This document shows, piece by piece, positions 56,208 through 64,000 of a stretch of 64,000 nt of DNA; the stretch's first letter is position 1; each line of letters begins with the position of its first letter. This DNA comes from Actinomycetales bacterium SN12. Its GTDB lineage: Bacteria > Actinomycetota > Actinomycetes > Actinomycetales > Microbacteriaceae. Where the stretch lies: assembly GCA_002837415.1 (NCBI GenBank), contig PJCV01000002.1:62001-126000 (forward strand), in the 5' to 3' direction. The notes under the pieces were generated by a model. The model did not search any database. It was given only the letters and a program-made list of their open reading frames with translations, and had not been told where the DNA came from. The position numbers and the translations under genes are program-made.

Positions 56208-58228
56208 CGAAACGGTGGCGGACCGCAGCAGCGGTCCTGCTCGGTGTGCTGGTGGGGGCGCTGTCGCTGAGCACGGCATCCGCGACCGACCCCGGAGAGC
56301 TCGACGGGCAGATCACCGATCGCAGCGGCGTCATCTCCGCCTCCGACCGGGCGGATGCCGAGGCGACCCTCGACAGGCTTCGCGACGAGGCGGGCATCGA
56401 TCTCTTCTTCGTGATGGTGCCGCAGTACACCTCGCCGACGGATCCCGCCGAATGGACGACCCGCACGGCACAGGGCAACGGCTTCATCGACACGCAGTAC
56501 CTCATCTCGGTCTCGACCGAGGGGCGCAACTACACGATGTACCGCCCGGACGCCGGGCAGATGAGCGTCGAGCAGCGCGATGAGATCCTCGCCGCCATGC
56601 GACCGGATCTCTCGAACAGCGACTTCAGCCACGCCGTGGTAGCCGGGGCCGATGAGGCCTACGACATCTTCGTGCTCGCACCTCAGCGTGCGGCCGAGCA
56701 GCAGCAGCGCGCTGCGGCGACCGCCGCACGGACAGCGGTCGTCGTCGGCATCGTCGTGGTGGTCATCGTCGTGATCGTCGTGATCGTGCTGCTCATCCGC
56801 CGCGCGCGCAAGCGCGCCGCGGAGAAGGCCGAGCGGCAGGCGCAGCTGGCCGAGCTCGGCAGGCAGGCGAACATCGCCCTGGTGCGCACCGACGACCTCG
56901 TGCGCACCAGCGAGCAGGAGATGGAGTACGCCCGCGCGCAGTTCGGCGACGAGGTGATCGGTCCCTTCGTGCTCGCGCTGCAGACATCGCGCACGAACCT
57001 CGATGAGGCGTTCTCCCTGCAGCAGAAGCTGGACGACGAGATCCCCGACACCGACGAGCAGCGGATCGAGTGGAACCAGCGCATCCTGCAGCTGTGCTCG
57101 GAGTCGACCAAGGTGCTCGAGGAGCGCAAGAACGAATTCGACGAGCTGCGCGAGCTCGAGCAGAACGCTCCGGCTGCACTCGAGAACGTGCGCCGCCTGC
57201 GCGCGTCAGCCGGCGCGGAGATCGAACGAGCCGATCGGATCCTCGCCGACCTCGCCGCTGTCTATGCGCCCACCGCGATCGCACCCGTCTCCGACAACAC
57301 GGCCGAGGCCCGCTCGCGGATGGTGTTCACCGACGAGCGCATCCGGGAAGCCGGCGCACTGATCGCTGCGGGCGAGACCGGCGATGCCGCCGTCGCCGTG
57401 CGCGCGGCGGAGGGTGCCGTCCAGCAGGCGACCCAGCTCGAAGACGCGATCGAGAAGCTGCAGACCGATCTGCAGGCGGCGGACAAGCGGGCTGCAGCGC
57501 TGATCTCCGAGCTGAACGCCGATGTGCAGACGGCCCGCTCCCTTCCCGATCCTCAGGGTGGCATCGCTCAGGCCGTGACTGGCACGCTGCAGGGCATCCA
57601 GCAAGCGCAGGCGATGCTCGGCCCGTCCGGACGCGAGCCCCTCGACGCCCTGCGGGTGCTCGAAGCCGCCAACGCGTCGATAGACGCGGTGATCCAGCAC
57701 GGTCGCGACGAGCAGGCCAGGATCGACCGCGCTCTGAGCATGCTCGGCGACGCGGTCCAGCGCGCCGCGGTCCAGATCTCCACCGCGGAGAGCTTCATCC
57801 TCAATCGCCGCGGCTCGATCTCGTCGACCGCCCGCACGAGGCTCGCCGAAGCGCAGGCGACGCTCGACCAGGCCCGCTCGATCGCACGCGTCGACCCCGT
57901 CGAAGCCCTCGCGCTCGCGCAGCGGGCGGATGCGCTGGCATCCGAAGCCATCCGGATCGCGCAGAGCGACTACTCCGGGTTCTCCGGAGGCGGCAGTGGC
58001 GGCGGCGACACGCTCGGCGCTCTGCTCGGCGGCATCCTCATCGGCCAGGTCACCGGCGGCCATCACGGCGGCTGGGGCGGAGGCTGGGGATCCGGAGGAG
58101 GAGGCTGGAGTTCCGGCGGCGGCAGCGGCGGCGGGGGCTTCTTCGGCGGCGGCGGTGGCGGCGGCGGCTTCTCGGTCGGCGGCTTCGGCGGCGGCTCCGG
58201 CAGCAGCGGCGGCGGCGGAGCCTTCTGA
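56204..58228 (+). CDS. TPM-domain protein with membrane helix, coiled coil and Gly-rich tail
   Basis: 674 aa. A signal peptide (1-27) leads to an extracytoplasmic TPM domain (about 35-165: ITDRSGVISASDRADAEA, DLFFVMVPQY). A membrane helix of almost pure Val/Ile follows (about 188-208), then a long cytoplasmic helical region (about 210-590) rich in Ala/Glu/Arg, probably coiled coil. The C-terminal tail (about 592-674) is Gly/Ser/Phe-rich and ends GGGGAF. The next gene encodes PspA/IM30, so a role in membrane stress is likely. ATG at 56204 has GGAGGGA upstream. Confidence 0.88.
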   Translation: MTKRWRTAAAVLLGVLVGALSLSTASATDPGELDGQITDRSGVISASDRADAEATLDRLRDEAGIDLFFVMVPQYTSPTDPAEWTTRTAQGNGFIDTQYLISVSTEGRNYTMYRPDAGQMSVEQRDEILAAMRPDLSNSDFSHAVVAGADEAYDIFVLAPQRAAEQQQRAAATAARTAVVVGIVVVVIVVIVVIVLLIRRARKRAAEKAERQAQLAELGRQANIALVRTDDLVRTSEQEMEYARAQFGDEVIGPFVLALQTSRTNLDEAFSLQQKLDDEIPDTDEQRIEWNQRILQLCSESTKVLEERKNEFDELRELEQNAPAALENVRRLRASAGAEIERADRILADLAAVYAPTAIAPVSDNTAEARSRMVFTDERIREAGALIAAGETGDAAVAVRAAEGAVQQATQLEDAIEKLQTDLQAADKRAAALISELNADVQTARSLPDPQGGIAQAVTGTLQGIQQAQAMLGPSGREPLDALRVLEAANASIDAVIQHGRDEQARIDRALSMLGDAVQRAAVQISTAESFILNRRGSISSTARTRLAEAQATLDQARSIARVDPVEALALAQRADALASEAIRIAQSDYSGFSGGGSGGGDTLGALLGGILIGQVTGGHHGGWGGGWGSGGGGWSSGGGSGGGGFFGGGGGGGGFSVGGFGGGSGSSGGGGAF

Positions 58229-58303
58229 CCGCACGCCCGGCTCACCTCTCGATACTGATACGACCATCGACCACGAAAACCTGAGAACAGCAAAGGAATG
58301 AAC

Positions 58304-59044
58304 ATGGCCAAGGAATCCATCTTCGGACGCATCTCGACTCTCATGCGGGCGAACATCAACTCCCTCCTCGACCAGGCCGAGGACCCGCAGAAGATGATCG
58401 ACCAGCTCGTGCGCGACTACACGAACAACATCGCGGACGCCGAGTCGGCGATCGCGGAGACCATCGGCAACCTCCGCCTGCTCGAGCGCGATCACGAAGA
58501 AGATGTCCGCGCGGCACGCGAGTGGGGCAACAAGGCCCTCGCGGCCAGCCGCAAGGCCGACGAGCTGCGCGGGGCCGGCAACACGACCGATGCCGACAAG
58601 TTCGACAGCCTCGCCAAGATCGCTCTGCAGCGTCAGATCGGCGAGGAGCGCGAAGCACGCGCAGCCGAGCCGCAGATCGCCGCGCAGACCGAGATCGTCG
58701 ACAAGCTCAAGGGCGGCCTGAACGGGATGAAGGAGAAGCTCGGCCAGCTCAAGACGAAGCGCAGCGAGCTGCTCGCCCGCGCCAAGGTCGCCGAGGCGCA
58801 GACCAAGGTGCAGGACGCCATCGGCTCGATCAACGTGCTCGACCCGACCAGCGAGCTCGGCCGCTTCGAAGACAAGATCCGGCGTCAGGAGGCCCTCGCA
58901 CAGGGCAAGGCCGAGATCGCGGCCTCATCGCTCGACGCGCAGTTCGAGAGCCTGGAGGACCTCGGTGAGCTGACCGAGGTCGAGGCCCGCCTCGCCGAGC
59001 TCAAGTCCGGCGGCACCGCGCGTCCCGCCCTCGAAGCAGAGTGA
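58304..59044 (+). CDS. PspA/IM30 family membrane-remodelling protein
   Basis: 246 aa. Nearly all helical, with the ESCRT-III-like PspA pattern: ESIFGRISTLMRANINSLLDQAEDPQKMIDQLVRDYT (quoted as LLDQAEDPQKMIDQL), then long coiled coil. ATG at 58304 is chosen because AAAGGA lies 6 nt upstream; the ATG at 58298 is too close to it. It protects the cytoplasmic membrane under envelope stress. It follows the TPM gene by 75 nt, and the two probably work together. Confidence 0.94.
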   Translation: MAKESIFGRISTLMRANINSLLDQAEDPQKMIDQLVRDYTNNIADAESAIAETIGNLRLLERDHEEDVRAAREWGNKALAASRKADELRGAGNTTDADKFDSLAKIALQRQIGEEREARAAEPQIAAQTEIVDKLKGGLNGMKEKLGQLKTKRSELLARAKVAEAQTKVQDAIGSINVLDPTSELGRFEDKIRRQEALAQGKAEIAASSLDAQFESLEDLGELTEVEARLAELKSGGTARPALEAE

Positions 59045-59049
59045 TCGTC

Positions 59050-59078
59050 GGGGTGGGTGCCGCACGGGCATCCACCCC
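59050..59078 (+). terminator. Hairpin terminator after the PspA gene
   Basis: Arms 59050-59061 and 59067-59078 pair over 12 positions (11 Watson-Crick, one G-T) with a 5-nt loop. A pyrimidine tract (CTCCTTCTCCCCT) follows. It lies 5 nt past the PspA stop and before the arginase-like start. Confidence 0.7.
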
Positions 59079-59100
59079 TCCTTCTCCCCTCGGAGACACC

Positions 59101-59907
59101 ATGACCCGCTTTCTGATCGTCCCGCAGTGGCAGGGTTCGCCGTCGGCCCGCGCCATGCTGCTCACCGACGGCGCCGCCGCCATCGCGGGCGACCTGCCGC
59201 GCCGTGACACCACGATGCTCGACGTTCCGCTCGAGGCCGGCGACTCGCTCGGCACCGGCATCCGGCGTCTGAGCGCGCTGCTGCGCACCCGCGAGCTCGT
59301 CGCAGAGCACGTCGCCGGTGCGAGCGAGCAGACCGTGGTGATCGGCGGCGACTGCAGCGTGAGCGTCTTCGCCCTCTCGGCGATCGACACCTCGGATCTC
59401 GCCGTGCTCTGGTGCGACGCGCATCCCGACCTCAACGATGCGTCCACGTCGCCGTCGGGAGCGTTCGCCGGCATGGCGCTGCGCGCCGTGATGGGTGAGG
59501 GCGAGCCGCAGCTCGCCCTGTCGCCGGGCATCCCTGCCGAGCGCCTCGTGCTGCTGGGCGCGCGCAGCATAGATGACACCGAGCGGGATGCCCTGGACCG
59601 GCTGACCCTGCTCTACGCCGACAGCCTCAGCGACACCGCCGCGGTCGCCGAGGCGGTGCGCGCGACGGGCGCCAGCCGCGTTTGGGTGCACATCGATGTG
59701 GACGTGCTCGACCCCGCGGAGTTCGAGGGCGTCTCCGAGGCCGCGCCCTTCGGCGTGACCGTGACCGGCCTCGCGGCCGCGCTCAGGAGATTGCGTGAGG
59801 AGATCCCCCTGGCCGGCGCGACCATCGCCGGTTTCGCCCCCCGGAGCCCTGCCGACGCCGTGCTCGACCTCGGTGGGATCCTTCGTCTGATCGGCGCCGT
59901 CGCATGA
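59101..59907 (+). CDS. Arginase/ureohydrolase family protein with altered metal ligand
   Basis: 268 aa. The ureohydrolase fold is recognisable from GGDCSVS, WCDAHPDLND and HIDVDVLDP. In arginase and agmatinase the first motif is GGDHS, where His binds manganese; here it is Cys85. The DAHxD and DxDxxDP motifs are intact. The enzyme may therefore use a different metal centre or substrate; arginine cannot be assumed. GGAG lies 6 nt before the ATG. Its TGA overlaps the start of the next gene (ATGA). Confidence 0.88.
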   Translation: MTRFLIVPQWQGSPSARAMLLTDGAAAIAGDLPRRDTTMLDVPLEAGDSLGTGIRRLSALLRTRELVAEHVAGASEQTVVIGGDCSVSVFALSAIDTSDLAVLWCDAHPDLNDASTSPSGAFAGMALRAVMGEGEPQLALSPGIPAERLVLLGARSIDDTERDALDRLTLLYADSLSDTAAVAEAVRATGASRVWVHIDVDVLDPAEFEGVSEAAPFGVTVTGLAAALRRLREEIPLAGATIAGFAPRSPADAVLDLGGILRLIGAVA

Positions 59908-60368
59908 CGGCCGACTGGCGAGCCGAAGCGGATCGAGCGCTCGCGCGGGGGCGCCGCGTCGATCGGCTGATCCCACCCCTGCTGCTGGACTCGCCGATCA
60001 GCCGCCTCGGCTACGCCTGGGGCACCGCTGTCGGCTGGGCGTGGGGGTCACTGTGGAGCACCGGCGAGGTGCAGCGCCGGGAAGGGCTCTGGGTGTTCCG
60101 CGGCCTGCCGCCCTGGGCGTTCGCACGCGGCGGTGTGTGCGTGGCCGGATGCTTCCTCACCGGCGATCGCGATCCCTCCGACGCCGTGCTCAGGCACGAG
60201 GCCGTGCACGAGCGCCAGTGGCGGCGATACGGGTTCCTGATGCCGGTGCTCTATCTGCTCGCGGGGCGGAATCCGCTGCGCAACAGGTTCGAGATCGAGG
60301 CGGGCCTGGAGGACGGCGGCTACGTGCCGCGCTCACGGCGCGTCGGTCAGTCGGCGGAGAGGCCGTAG
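59904..60368 (+). CDS. Hypothetical protein with HEXXH motif
   Basis: 154 aa, family not securely recognised. The clear feature is HEAVHERQW (98-106), an HEXXH zinc-peptidase-like motif. Hydrophobic segments lie around 36-50 and 109-122 (YGFLMPVLYLLAG). The ATG overlaps the arginase-like stop (ATGA), so the two are translated together. Its 3' end overlaps the end of the convergent SIP gene by 22 nt. Relatives are often annotated vaguely as oxidoreductases without supporting motifs. Confidence 0.75.
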   Translation: MTADWRAEADRALARGRRVDRLIPPLLLDSPISRLGYAWGTAVGWAWGSLWSTGEVQRREGLWVFRGLPPWAFARGGVCVAGCFLTGDRDPSDAVLRHEAVHERQWRRYGFLMPVLYLLAGRNPLRNRFEIEAGLEDGGYVPRSRRVGQSAERP

Positions 60369-60808
60369 CGCGAGGGAGCGTGGATCGCCTCGGCCGGCAC
60401 GGCGCCGGCGGTGGTCAGATGGTCGACGATGTCGGCCGTGCTCAGCCAGCCGCCGAGCAGGATGACCTCGGTACGCAACCCGGCGCCGGAGTCGTCGCAG
60501 AGCATCTCGTCCGCCCACGCGATCGCGGCGCGGCTGAGGGCCTCACCGGTCGCACGCGGCTGGCCGCCTCGACGCGAGCGGGGCAGCCAGGTCACGGTCA
60601 TGCGCGGCGGCGCAGTGACCACGCCGATGTCGGAGGGCTCCGGCACCTCGATGAAGACTCGCCCGACCGCGCACAGCGGCAGCGTGGCGAGGGCGAGCTC
60701 GAGATCGGCGAGCGAGCGCTCGTCGGCCGTGATCAGGTGCTGCACCTGCGGTCGACGGGATGCCCGGCGTGCGGCGCGGCTGCCTGCGTACGTCTGAGGG
60801 GTGCCCAT
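60347..60808 (-). CDS. SIP-domain protein (siderophore-interacting C-terminal domain only)
   Basis: 153 aa. It resembles the NAD(P)H-binding C-terminal half of siderophore-interacting ferric reductases: HLITADERSLADLELALATLP (quoted in part), VFIEVPEPSDI and VTWLPRS. The N-terminal FAD-binding half is absent, so it is not a full ferric-siderophore reductase on its own. A DtxR/IdeR-like box lies upstream, overlapping the predicted -35, so it is probably iron-repressed. TAGAGT lies 9 nt before the ATG. Confidence 0.82.
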   Translation of the reverse strand: MGTPQTYAGSRAARRASRRPQVQHLITADERSLADLELALATLPLCAVGRVFIEVPEPSDIGVVTAPPRMTVTWLPRSRRGGQPRATGEALSRAAIAWADEMLCDDSGAGLRTEVILLGGWLSTADIVDHLTTAGAVPAEAIHAPSRYGLSAD

Positions 60809-60831
60809 GATGCGTCCACTCTACCACCGAC

Positions 60832-60850
60832 GTAGGGTTGCCTAACCTCA
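60832..60850 (-). promoter_or_regulatory. DtxR/IdeR-type iron box
   Basis: The minus strand reads TGAGGTTAGGCAACCCTAC, matching 15 of 19 positions of the DtxR/IdeR consensus (TTAGGTTAGGCTAACCTAA). It sits 8 nt upstream of the predicted -10 TAGAGT (60823-60818), so bound repressor would cover the -35 region of the SIP gene. Confidence 0.8.
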
Positions 60851-60863
60851 CTCGGAGTCGCGA

Positions 60864-61568
60864 TCACTCGAGGAGCGCCTCCGCCAGCGCGTGGAGTTCG
60901 GCGTCGCTCATGCCTGCGTCGCGGAGGTAGGCGGCGGCGGATCCGTAGCGGCCGTCGATGTCGGCGAGCAGCCTCGCCATCACGGGAGCAGGTGACTCGG
61001 TCGCGAGCTGCACGGCGTTCGTCGCGTCGGGCAGGTGCGCGCGCAGGTACTGCACGATCGCGCGGTTGCGCTCGCGAGGCAGCTGTGAGGCGGTGAGGGC
61101 GTAGTCGCCGATCACCGCATCCCGATCCGCGCCGACGGCGCTGAGAGCCAGGGCGACGGTGACGCCGGTGCGGTCCTTGCCGACCGTGCAGTGCACGAGC
61201 GTCGGCTCGCCCGCCGCGATGACGCGCACCGCGTCGGCCAGTCTGGGCGCGGACTCGTCGACGAGATGGCGGTACATCGCCGTGAGATCCATGTTCTGAG
61301 CGAAGAACGATCCGACCGACCCAAGAAACAGCGGGACGCGGGTGATGGGCACGCCGGTGAGAGCAGAGGGCTCACGTTCGACCTCGGCGTCGTCTCGCAG
61401 GTCGACGACGTGTCGCACACGCCCCGCGAGCACCGCCCCGCCCTCCGCGGTGAGGCCCGCGAGGTGCCCGGAGCGCAGGAGCACTCCGGAGCGCACCCGC
61501 GAGGAGCCGGCGGCGATGCCGCCCACGTCGCGCAGGTTCGCCACGCCGCCCACATCGAGGACGCTCAT
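60864..61568 (-). CDS. Tyrosine-protein phosphatase (IphP/PtpB-like)
   Basis: 234 aa. The active-site P-loop is HCTVGKDRTG, with nucleophile C127 and R133, the GKDR variant of the lipid/tyrosine phosphatase PtpB group. The N-terminal NLRDVGG motif is also typical. ATG at 61568 is the first possible start, because an in-frame TGA precedes it. The TGA of a 10-codon upstream ORF overlaps this ATG. The SIP gene follows 55 nt downstream on the same strand with its own promoter. Confidence 0.92.
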   Translation of the reverse strand: MSVLDVGGVANLRDVGGIAAGSSRVRSGVLLRSGHLAGLTAEGGAVLAGRVRHVVDLRDDAEVEREPSALTGVPITRVPLFLGSVGSFFAQNMDLTAMYRHLVDESAPRLADAVRVIAAGEPTLVHCTVGKDRTGVTVALALSAVGADRDAVIGDYALTASQLPRERNRAIVQYLRAHLPDATNAVQLATESPAPVMARLLADIDGRYGSAAAYLRDAGMSDAELHALAEALLE

Positions 61569-61597
61569 GCGCGCACCCGGGTCTCACGCCTGCTCAT
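61565..61597 (-). CDS. Putative leaderless 10-aa leader ORF coupled to the phosphatase gene
   Basis: ATG at 61597 encodes MSRRETRVRA, and its TGA (61567-61565) overlaps the phosphatase ATG (61568). TAGGCT (61609-61604) lies exactly 6 nt before the leader ATG, as at dxr and plsC, where the same hexamer precedes the main gene. No good ribosome site precedes the phosphatase ATG, so translation probably depends on reading through the leader. Confidence 0.55.
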   Translation of the reverse strand: MSRRETRVRA

Positions 61598-61756
61598 TGC
61601 TCCAGCCTACGCGCGGGACGCACGGCAACCGGAAACAGTCGAAATGCAGATCGACCTGAGCAGTCGCGTTCAATTCAGCAGATAGCAAACTATTACGCGT
61701 TCAAGTCGTGCAGATTGATCTGGCATTTCTCGGCACCGCCGACGCAAGAGCAGAAT

Positions 61757-62668
61757 ATGGCCGTGGTCGAAGACATCAGCGAGTTCCGCTATCTGCCCGA
61801 GCAGGCGCAGACCCTCGGCACCGACGTGCCCTGCGCCGAGCGTATCGCGATGACTCTCCCCGATGGTCGCATCCTCAGCGCTCTGCGCTTCGGTGAGGGT
61901 GCTCCCGAGGTGACTCTGCTGCACGGCGCAGGCCTCAACGCCCACACGTGGGACGCCGTCGCGCTGCTCCTCGGCCGCCCTGCCGTCGCGATCGACCTCG
62001 CCGGTCACGGCGACTCCTCGTGGCGCGATGACCTCGACTACTCCCCCGCCGTGCTCGCCGACGATGTCGCGCGCGCTCTCGAGCTCTGGGCCCCCACCCC
62101 GCAGGTGCTCGTCGGCCACTCCCTGGGCGGGCTCACCGCGCAGGTCGTCGCCGCCGAGCATCCCGAACGGGTTCGCGAGCTGGTGCTGGTCGACATCGTG
62201 CCCGGACTCGACACCGATGCGGCGCCGGCGGTGCTGCGCGAGTTCTACGCGGTCACCGACTTCGCCTCGCGCGACGACGCGGTCGACCGCGCGCAGGCAT
62301 TCGGCTTCGGCGGCAGCCGAGCCGACACCGAACGCGGAGTCTTCTTCAACACGCGCGTGCGCGATGACGGTCGCGTGGAGTGGAAGCACCACTTCGCGCG
62401 CATCATCGCATCCGCCTTCGACTCCCTGAAGGCGGAGCAGGCGGCATCCGGTGGCGCACCCTGGGCGCAGCTGGCCGGCGTCACCGCTCCTGTCACCCTC
62501 GTGCGCGGTGAGCACGGCTTCCTGCAGGATGCCGATGTCGCCGCCTTCACCGAGCATCTTCCCTCCGCCGCTGTCGTCACCGTCGACGCCGGACACAACG
62601 TCCAGGAGACGGCCCCCGACGCACTCGCCGCCATCGTGACCGGCGCTCTGAACCGCGGAACGCGCTGA
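61757..62668 (+). CDS. Alpha/beta-fold hydrolase
   Basis: 303 aa. Oxyanion region LLHGAGLNAHTWD, nucleophile elbow VLVGHSLGGLTA, acid and His near VTVDAGHNVQE. The cap domain is short. The substrate is unknown. ATG at 61757 is chosen; the frame is open upstream to a TTG at 61715 but without homology. The 185-nt upstream region is locally A/T-rich and may hold its promoter, but no hexamer pair stands out. Confidence 0.88.
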   Translation: MAVVEDISEFRYLPEQAQTLGTDVPCAERIAMTLPDGRILSALRFGEGAPEVTLLHGAGLNAHTWDAVALLLGRPAVAIDLAGHGDSSWRDDLDYSPAVLADDVARALELWAPTPQVLVGHSLGGLTAQVVAAEHPERVRELVLVDIVPGLDTDAAPAVLREFYAVTDFASRDDAVDRAQAFGFGGSRADTERGVFFNTRVRDDGRVEWKHHFARIIASAFDSLKAEQAASGGAPWAQLAGVTAPVTLVRGEHGFLQDADVAAFTEHLPSAAVVTVDAGHNVQETAPDALAAIVTGALNRGTR

Positions 62669-62699
62669 CCGCGCTCCGCACCACTTGAGAGGACGACCC

Positions 62700-64000
62700 T
62701 TGTCTGCTTCCCCCGCCCGGCGCTCTGTCGGATTCGCCGCACTCGGCCTCCTCGCCGTCGGCGCCCTCGCTCTCAGCGCCTGCACGCCGGCCGCAGAGCC
62801 CACGCCGTCGGCATCCGCCAAGGCCGACCCCGACGCGAGCCTCACGGTCGGTCTCGTGCTCGAGCCGACCAACCTCGACATCCGGCACACCAGCGGCGCC
62901 GCTCTCGAGCAGGTGCTCGTCGACAACATCTACGAAGGGCTCGTCACCCGCACGCCGGAGAACGACGTGGAAGAGCGTCTGGCGAGCGCGTACGACGTGT
63001 CGGCCGACGGGCTGACGTACGAGTTCACCCTCAACGAGGGGGTCACGTTCCATGACGGCACCCCGCTCACCTCTGCGGACGTCGTCGCCTCGTACGAGAC
63101 GGTGAGGACGGATGCCGGTGTGCAGGGCAACGCCGAGTTCGCCGGCGTCGCCTCGATCGCCGCCCCCGATGCCCAGACCGTGACGATCACCCTCACGCAG
63201 CCCGACCAGAACTTCCTCTTCACCCTCACCGGCCCGGCCGGCCTCGTCTTCAAGAACGGCGACACGACCGACCTGAAGACCGACGAGAACGGCACGGGTC
63301 CCTTCGTGCTCGACCGCTGGACGAAGGGCAGCGCCATCAGCTTCGACCGCTACGACGAGTACTGGGGCGAGAAGGCGACGATCGGCGAGGTCGTGTTCGA
63401 GTACATCCCCGACTTCACCGCCGGGGTGAACGCGGCGCTGGATGGCACGCTCGACGTGCTGACCGCCGTCGACCCGAACCTCGTCTCGCAGCTCGAGGAG
63501 ACCGGCGATTTCACGATCACGACCGGTCGCACCACCGACAAGGCCACCCTCGCGTTCAACAATCGCAAGGCGCCGCTCGACGATGTCAGGGTGCGCGAGG
63601 CGCTGCGCCTCGCCGTGGATCACGAGGCGCTCGTCGAGGCCATCGGCGCGGGTCAGACGCTCTACGGTCCCATCCCGGAACTCGACCCCGGGTACGAGGA
63701 TCTCAGTGACGTGGCACCGTACGACCCCGCGAAGGCGAAGAAGCTGCTGAAGGAGGCCGGACACGAGAAGCTCGATCTCACGCTCACCATCCCGTCGTTC
63801 TACGGCACCACCGCGGCTCAGGTGCTGGTGTCGGACTACGCGAAGGTGGGCGTCTCGCTCGAGGTGAAGCGCGTCGAATTCCCGACCTGGCTCGACGACG
63901 TCTACACGAACCATGACTACGAGCTGAGCTTCGTGCTGCACGTCGAGCCGCGCGACTTCGTCAACTTCGCCAATCCCGACTACTACTTCGGCTACGACAA
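62700..64000 (+). CDS. ABC transporter substrate-binding lipoprotein, peptide/nickel (SBP_bac_5) family, cut by right edge
   Basis: The frame runs from TTG at 62700 off the right edge, giving about 433 residues. A signal peptide with lipobox LSAC (Cys28) precedes a family-5 extracellular domain with EPTNLDIRHTSG, LVDNIYEGLV, YEFTLNEGVTFHDGTPLTSADVV (quoted in part) and GTGPFVLDRW. It binds oligopeptides or similar ligands outside the membrane; permease genes probably follow outside the window. AGAGGAC lies about 5 nt before the TTG. It starts 31 nt after the alpha/beta hydrolase stop. Confidence 0.92.
   Translation, partial: MSASPARRSVGFAALGLLAVGALALSACTPAAEPTPSASAKADPDASLTVGLVLEPTNLDIRHTSGAALEQVLVDNIYEGLVTRTPENDVEERLASAYDVSADGLTYEFTLNEGVTFHDGTPLTSADVVASYETVRTDAGVQGNAEFAGVASIAAPDAQTVTITLTQPDQNFLFTLTGPAGLVFKNGDTTDLKTDENGTGPFVLDRWTKGSAISFDRYDEYWGEKATIGEVVFEYIPDFTAGVNAALDGTLDVLTAVDPNLVSQLEETGDFTITTGRTTDKATLAFNNRKAPLDDVRVREALRLAVDHEALVEAIGAGQTLYGPIPELDPGYEDLSDVAPYDPAKAKKLLKEAGHEKLDLTLTIPSFYGTTAAQVLVSDYAKVGVSLEVKRVEFPTWLDDVYTNHDYELSFVLHVEPRDFVNFANPDYYFGYD

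Overview
The window is a high-G+C chromosome segment (roughly 70% by eye) from an actinobacterium, most likely Microbacterium or a close Microbacteriaceae relative. The evidence is the conserved gene order argS / lysA-hom-thrB / rho-prfA / prmC-tsaC-wecA-atpIBEFHAGDC, actinobacteria-typical families (DUF3097, DUF2993, DUF222-HNH, rip1-type site-2 protease), the MEP isoprenoid genes dxr and ispG, and the frequent GATGCC/GCATCC codon pairs of this group. No plasmid, phage or CRISPR region is visible. Nearly all of it is core chromosome with a few accessory insertions.

Layout. 1-5.5 kb: ICL/PEP-mutase enzyme (cut by the left edge), RNB ribonuclease, chitin-active AA10 LPMO divergent from a YtrA-type GntR regulator, and the ispG/AlaX-like pair. 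5.6-8.9 kb: DUF222-HNH nuclease, then a complete trp attenuator (leader peptide with two Trp codons) and a fused anthranilate synthase. 9-16.5 kb: site-2 protease, a stand-alone MurE-like ligase, dxr, an FKBP lipoprotein, PlsC, OsmC and asparaginase. 16.5-23.1 kb: a frameshifted FtsK/SpoIIIE ATPase, PP2C phosphatase, aldo/keto reductase, DUF5684 membrane protein and YaaA. 23.1-33.5 kb: the F1Fo ATP synthase operon with atpI, wecA, tsaC and prmC upstream. 33.5-35.1 kb: cysK-cysE on the opposite strand. 35.1-42.3 kb: prfA, rho, thrB, hom, lysA. 42.3-44.8 kb: BrkB protein and a small GIY-YIG nuclease between two repeat arrays of opposite orientation, one of them nineteen 36-bp units. 44.8-51.8 kb: DUF2993, argS, and an RpiR regulator driving an NgcEFG-type chitobiose/GlcNAc transporter. 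51.8-64 kb: SGNH hydrolase, DUF488, DUF2945, tRNA-Arg(CCG), CPBP, trmB, DUF3097, TPM, PspA, arginase-like, SIP with a DtxR box, tyrosine phosphatase, alpha/beta hydrolase, and a peptide-type binding lipoprotein cut by the right edge.

Transcription signals. A hexamer TANNNT sits exactly 6 nt before the start codon of twelve genes here, implying leaderless mRNAs. The same signal precedes short upstream ORFs whose TGA overlaps the next gene's start codon (NTGA). The clearest cases are upstream of atpB, the TPM gene and the tyrosine phosphatase gene. This apparent 'leaderless micro-ORF plus translational coupling' layout is the most interesting structural signal I found, together with the repeat/GIY-YIG locus and a MurE-like ligase whose DNPR specificity motif reads HHPR.
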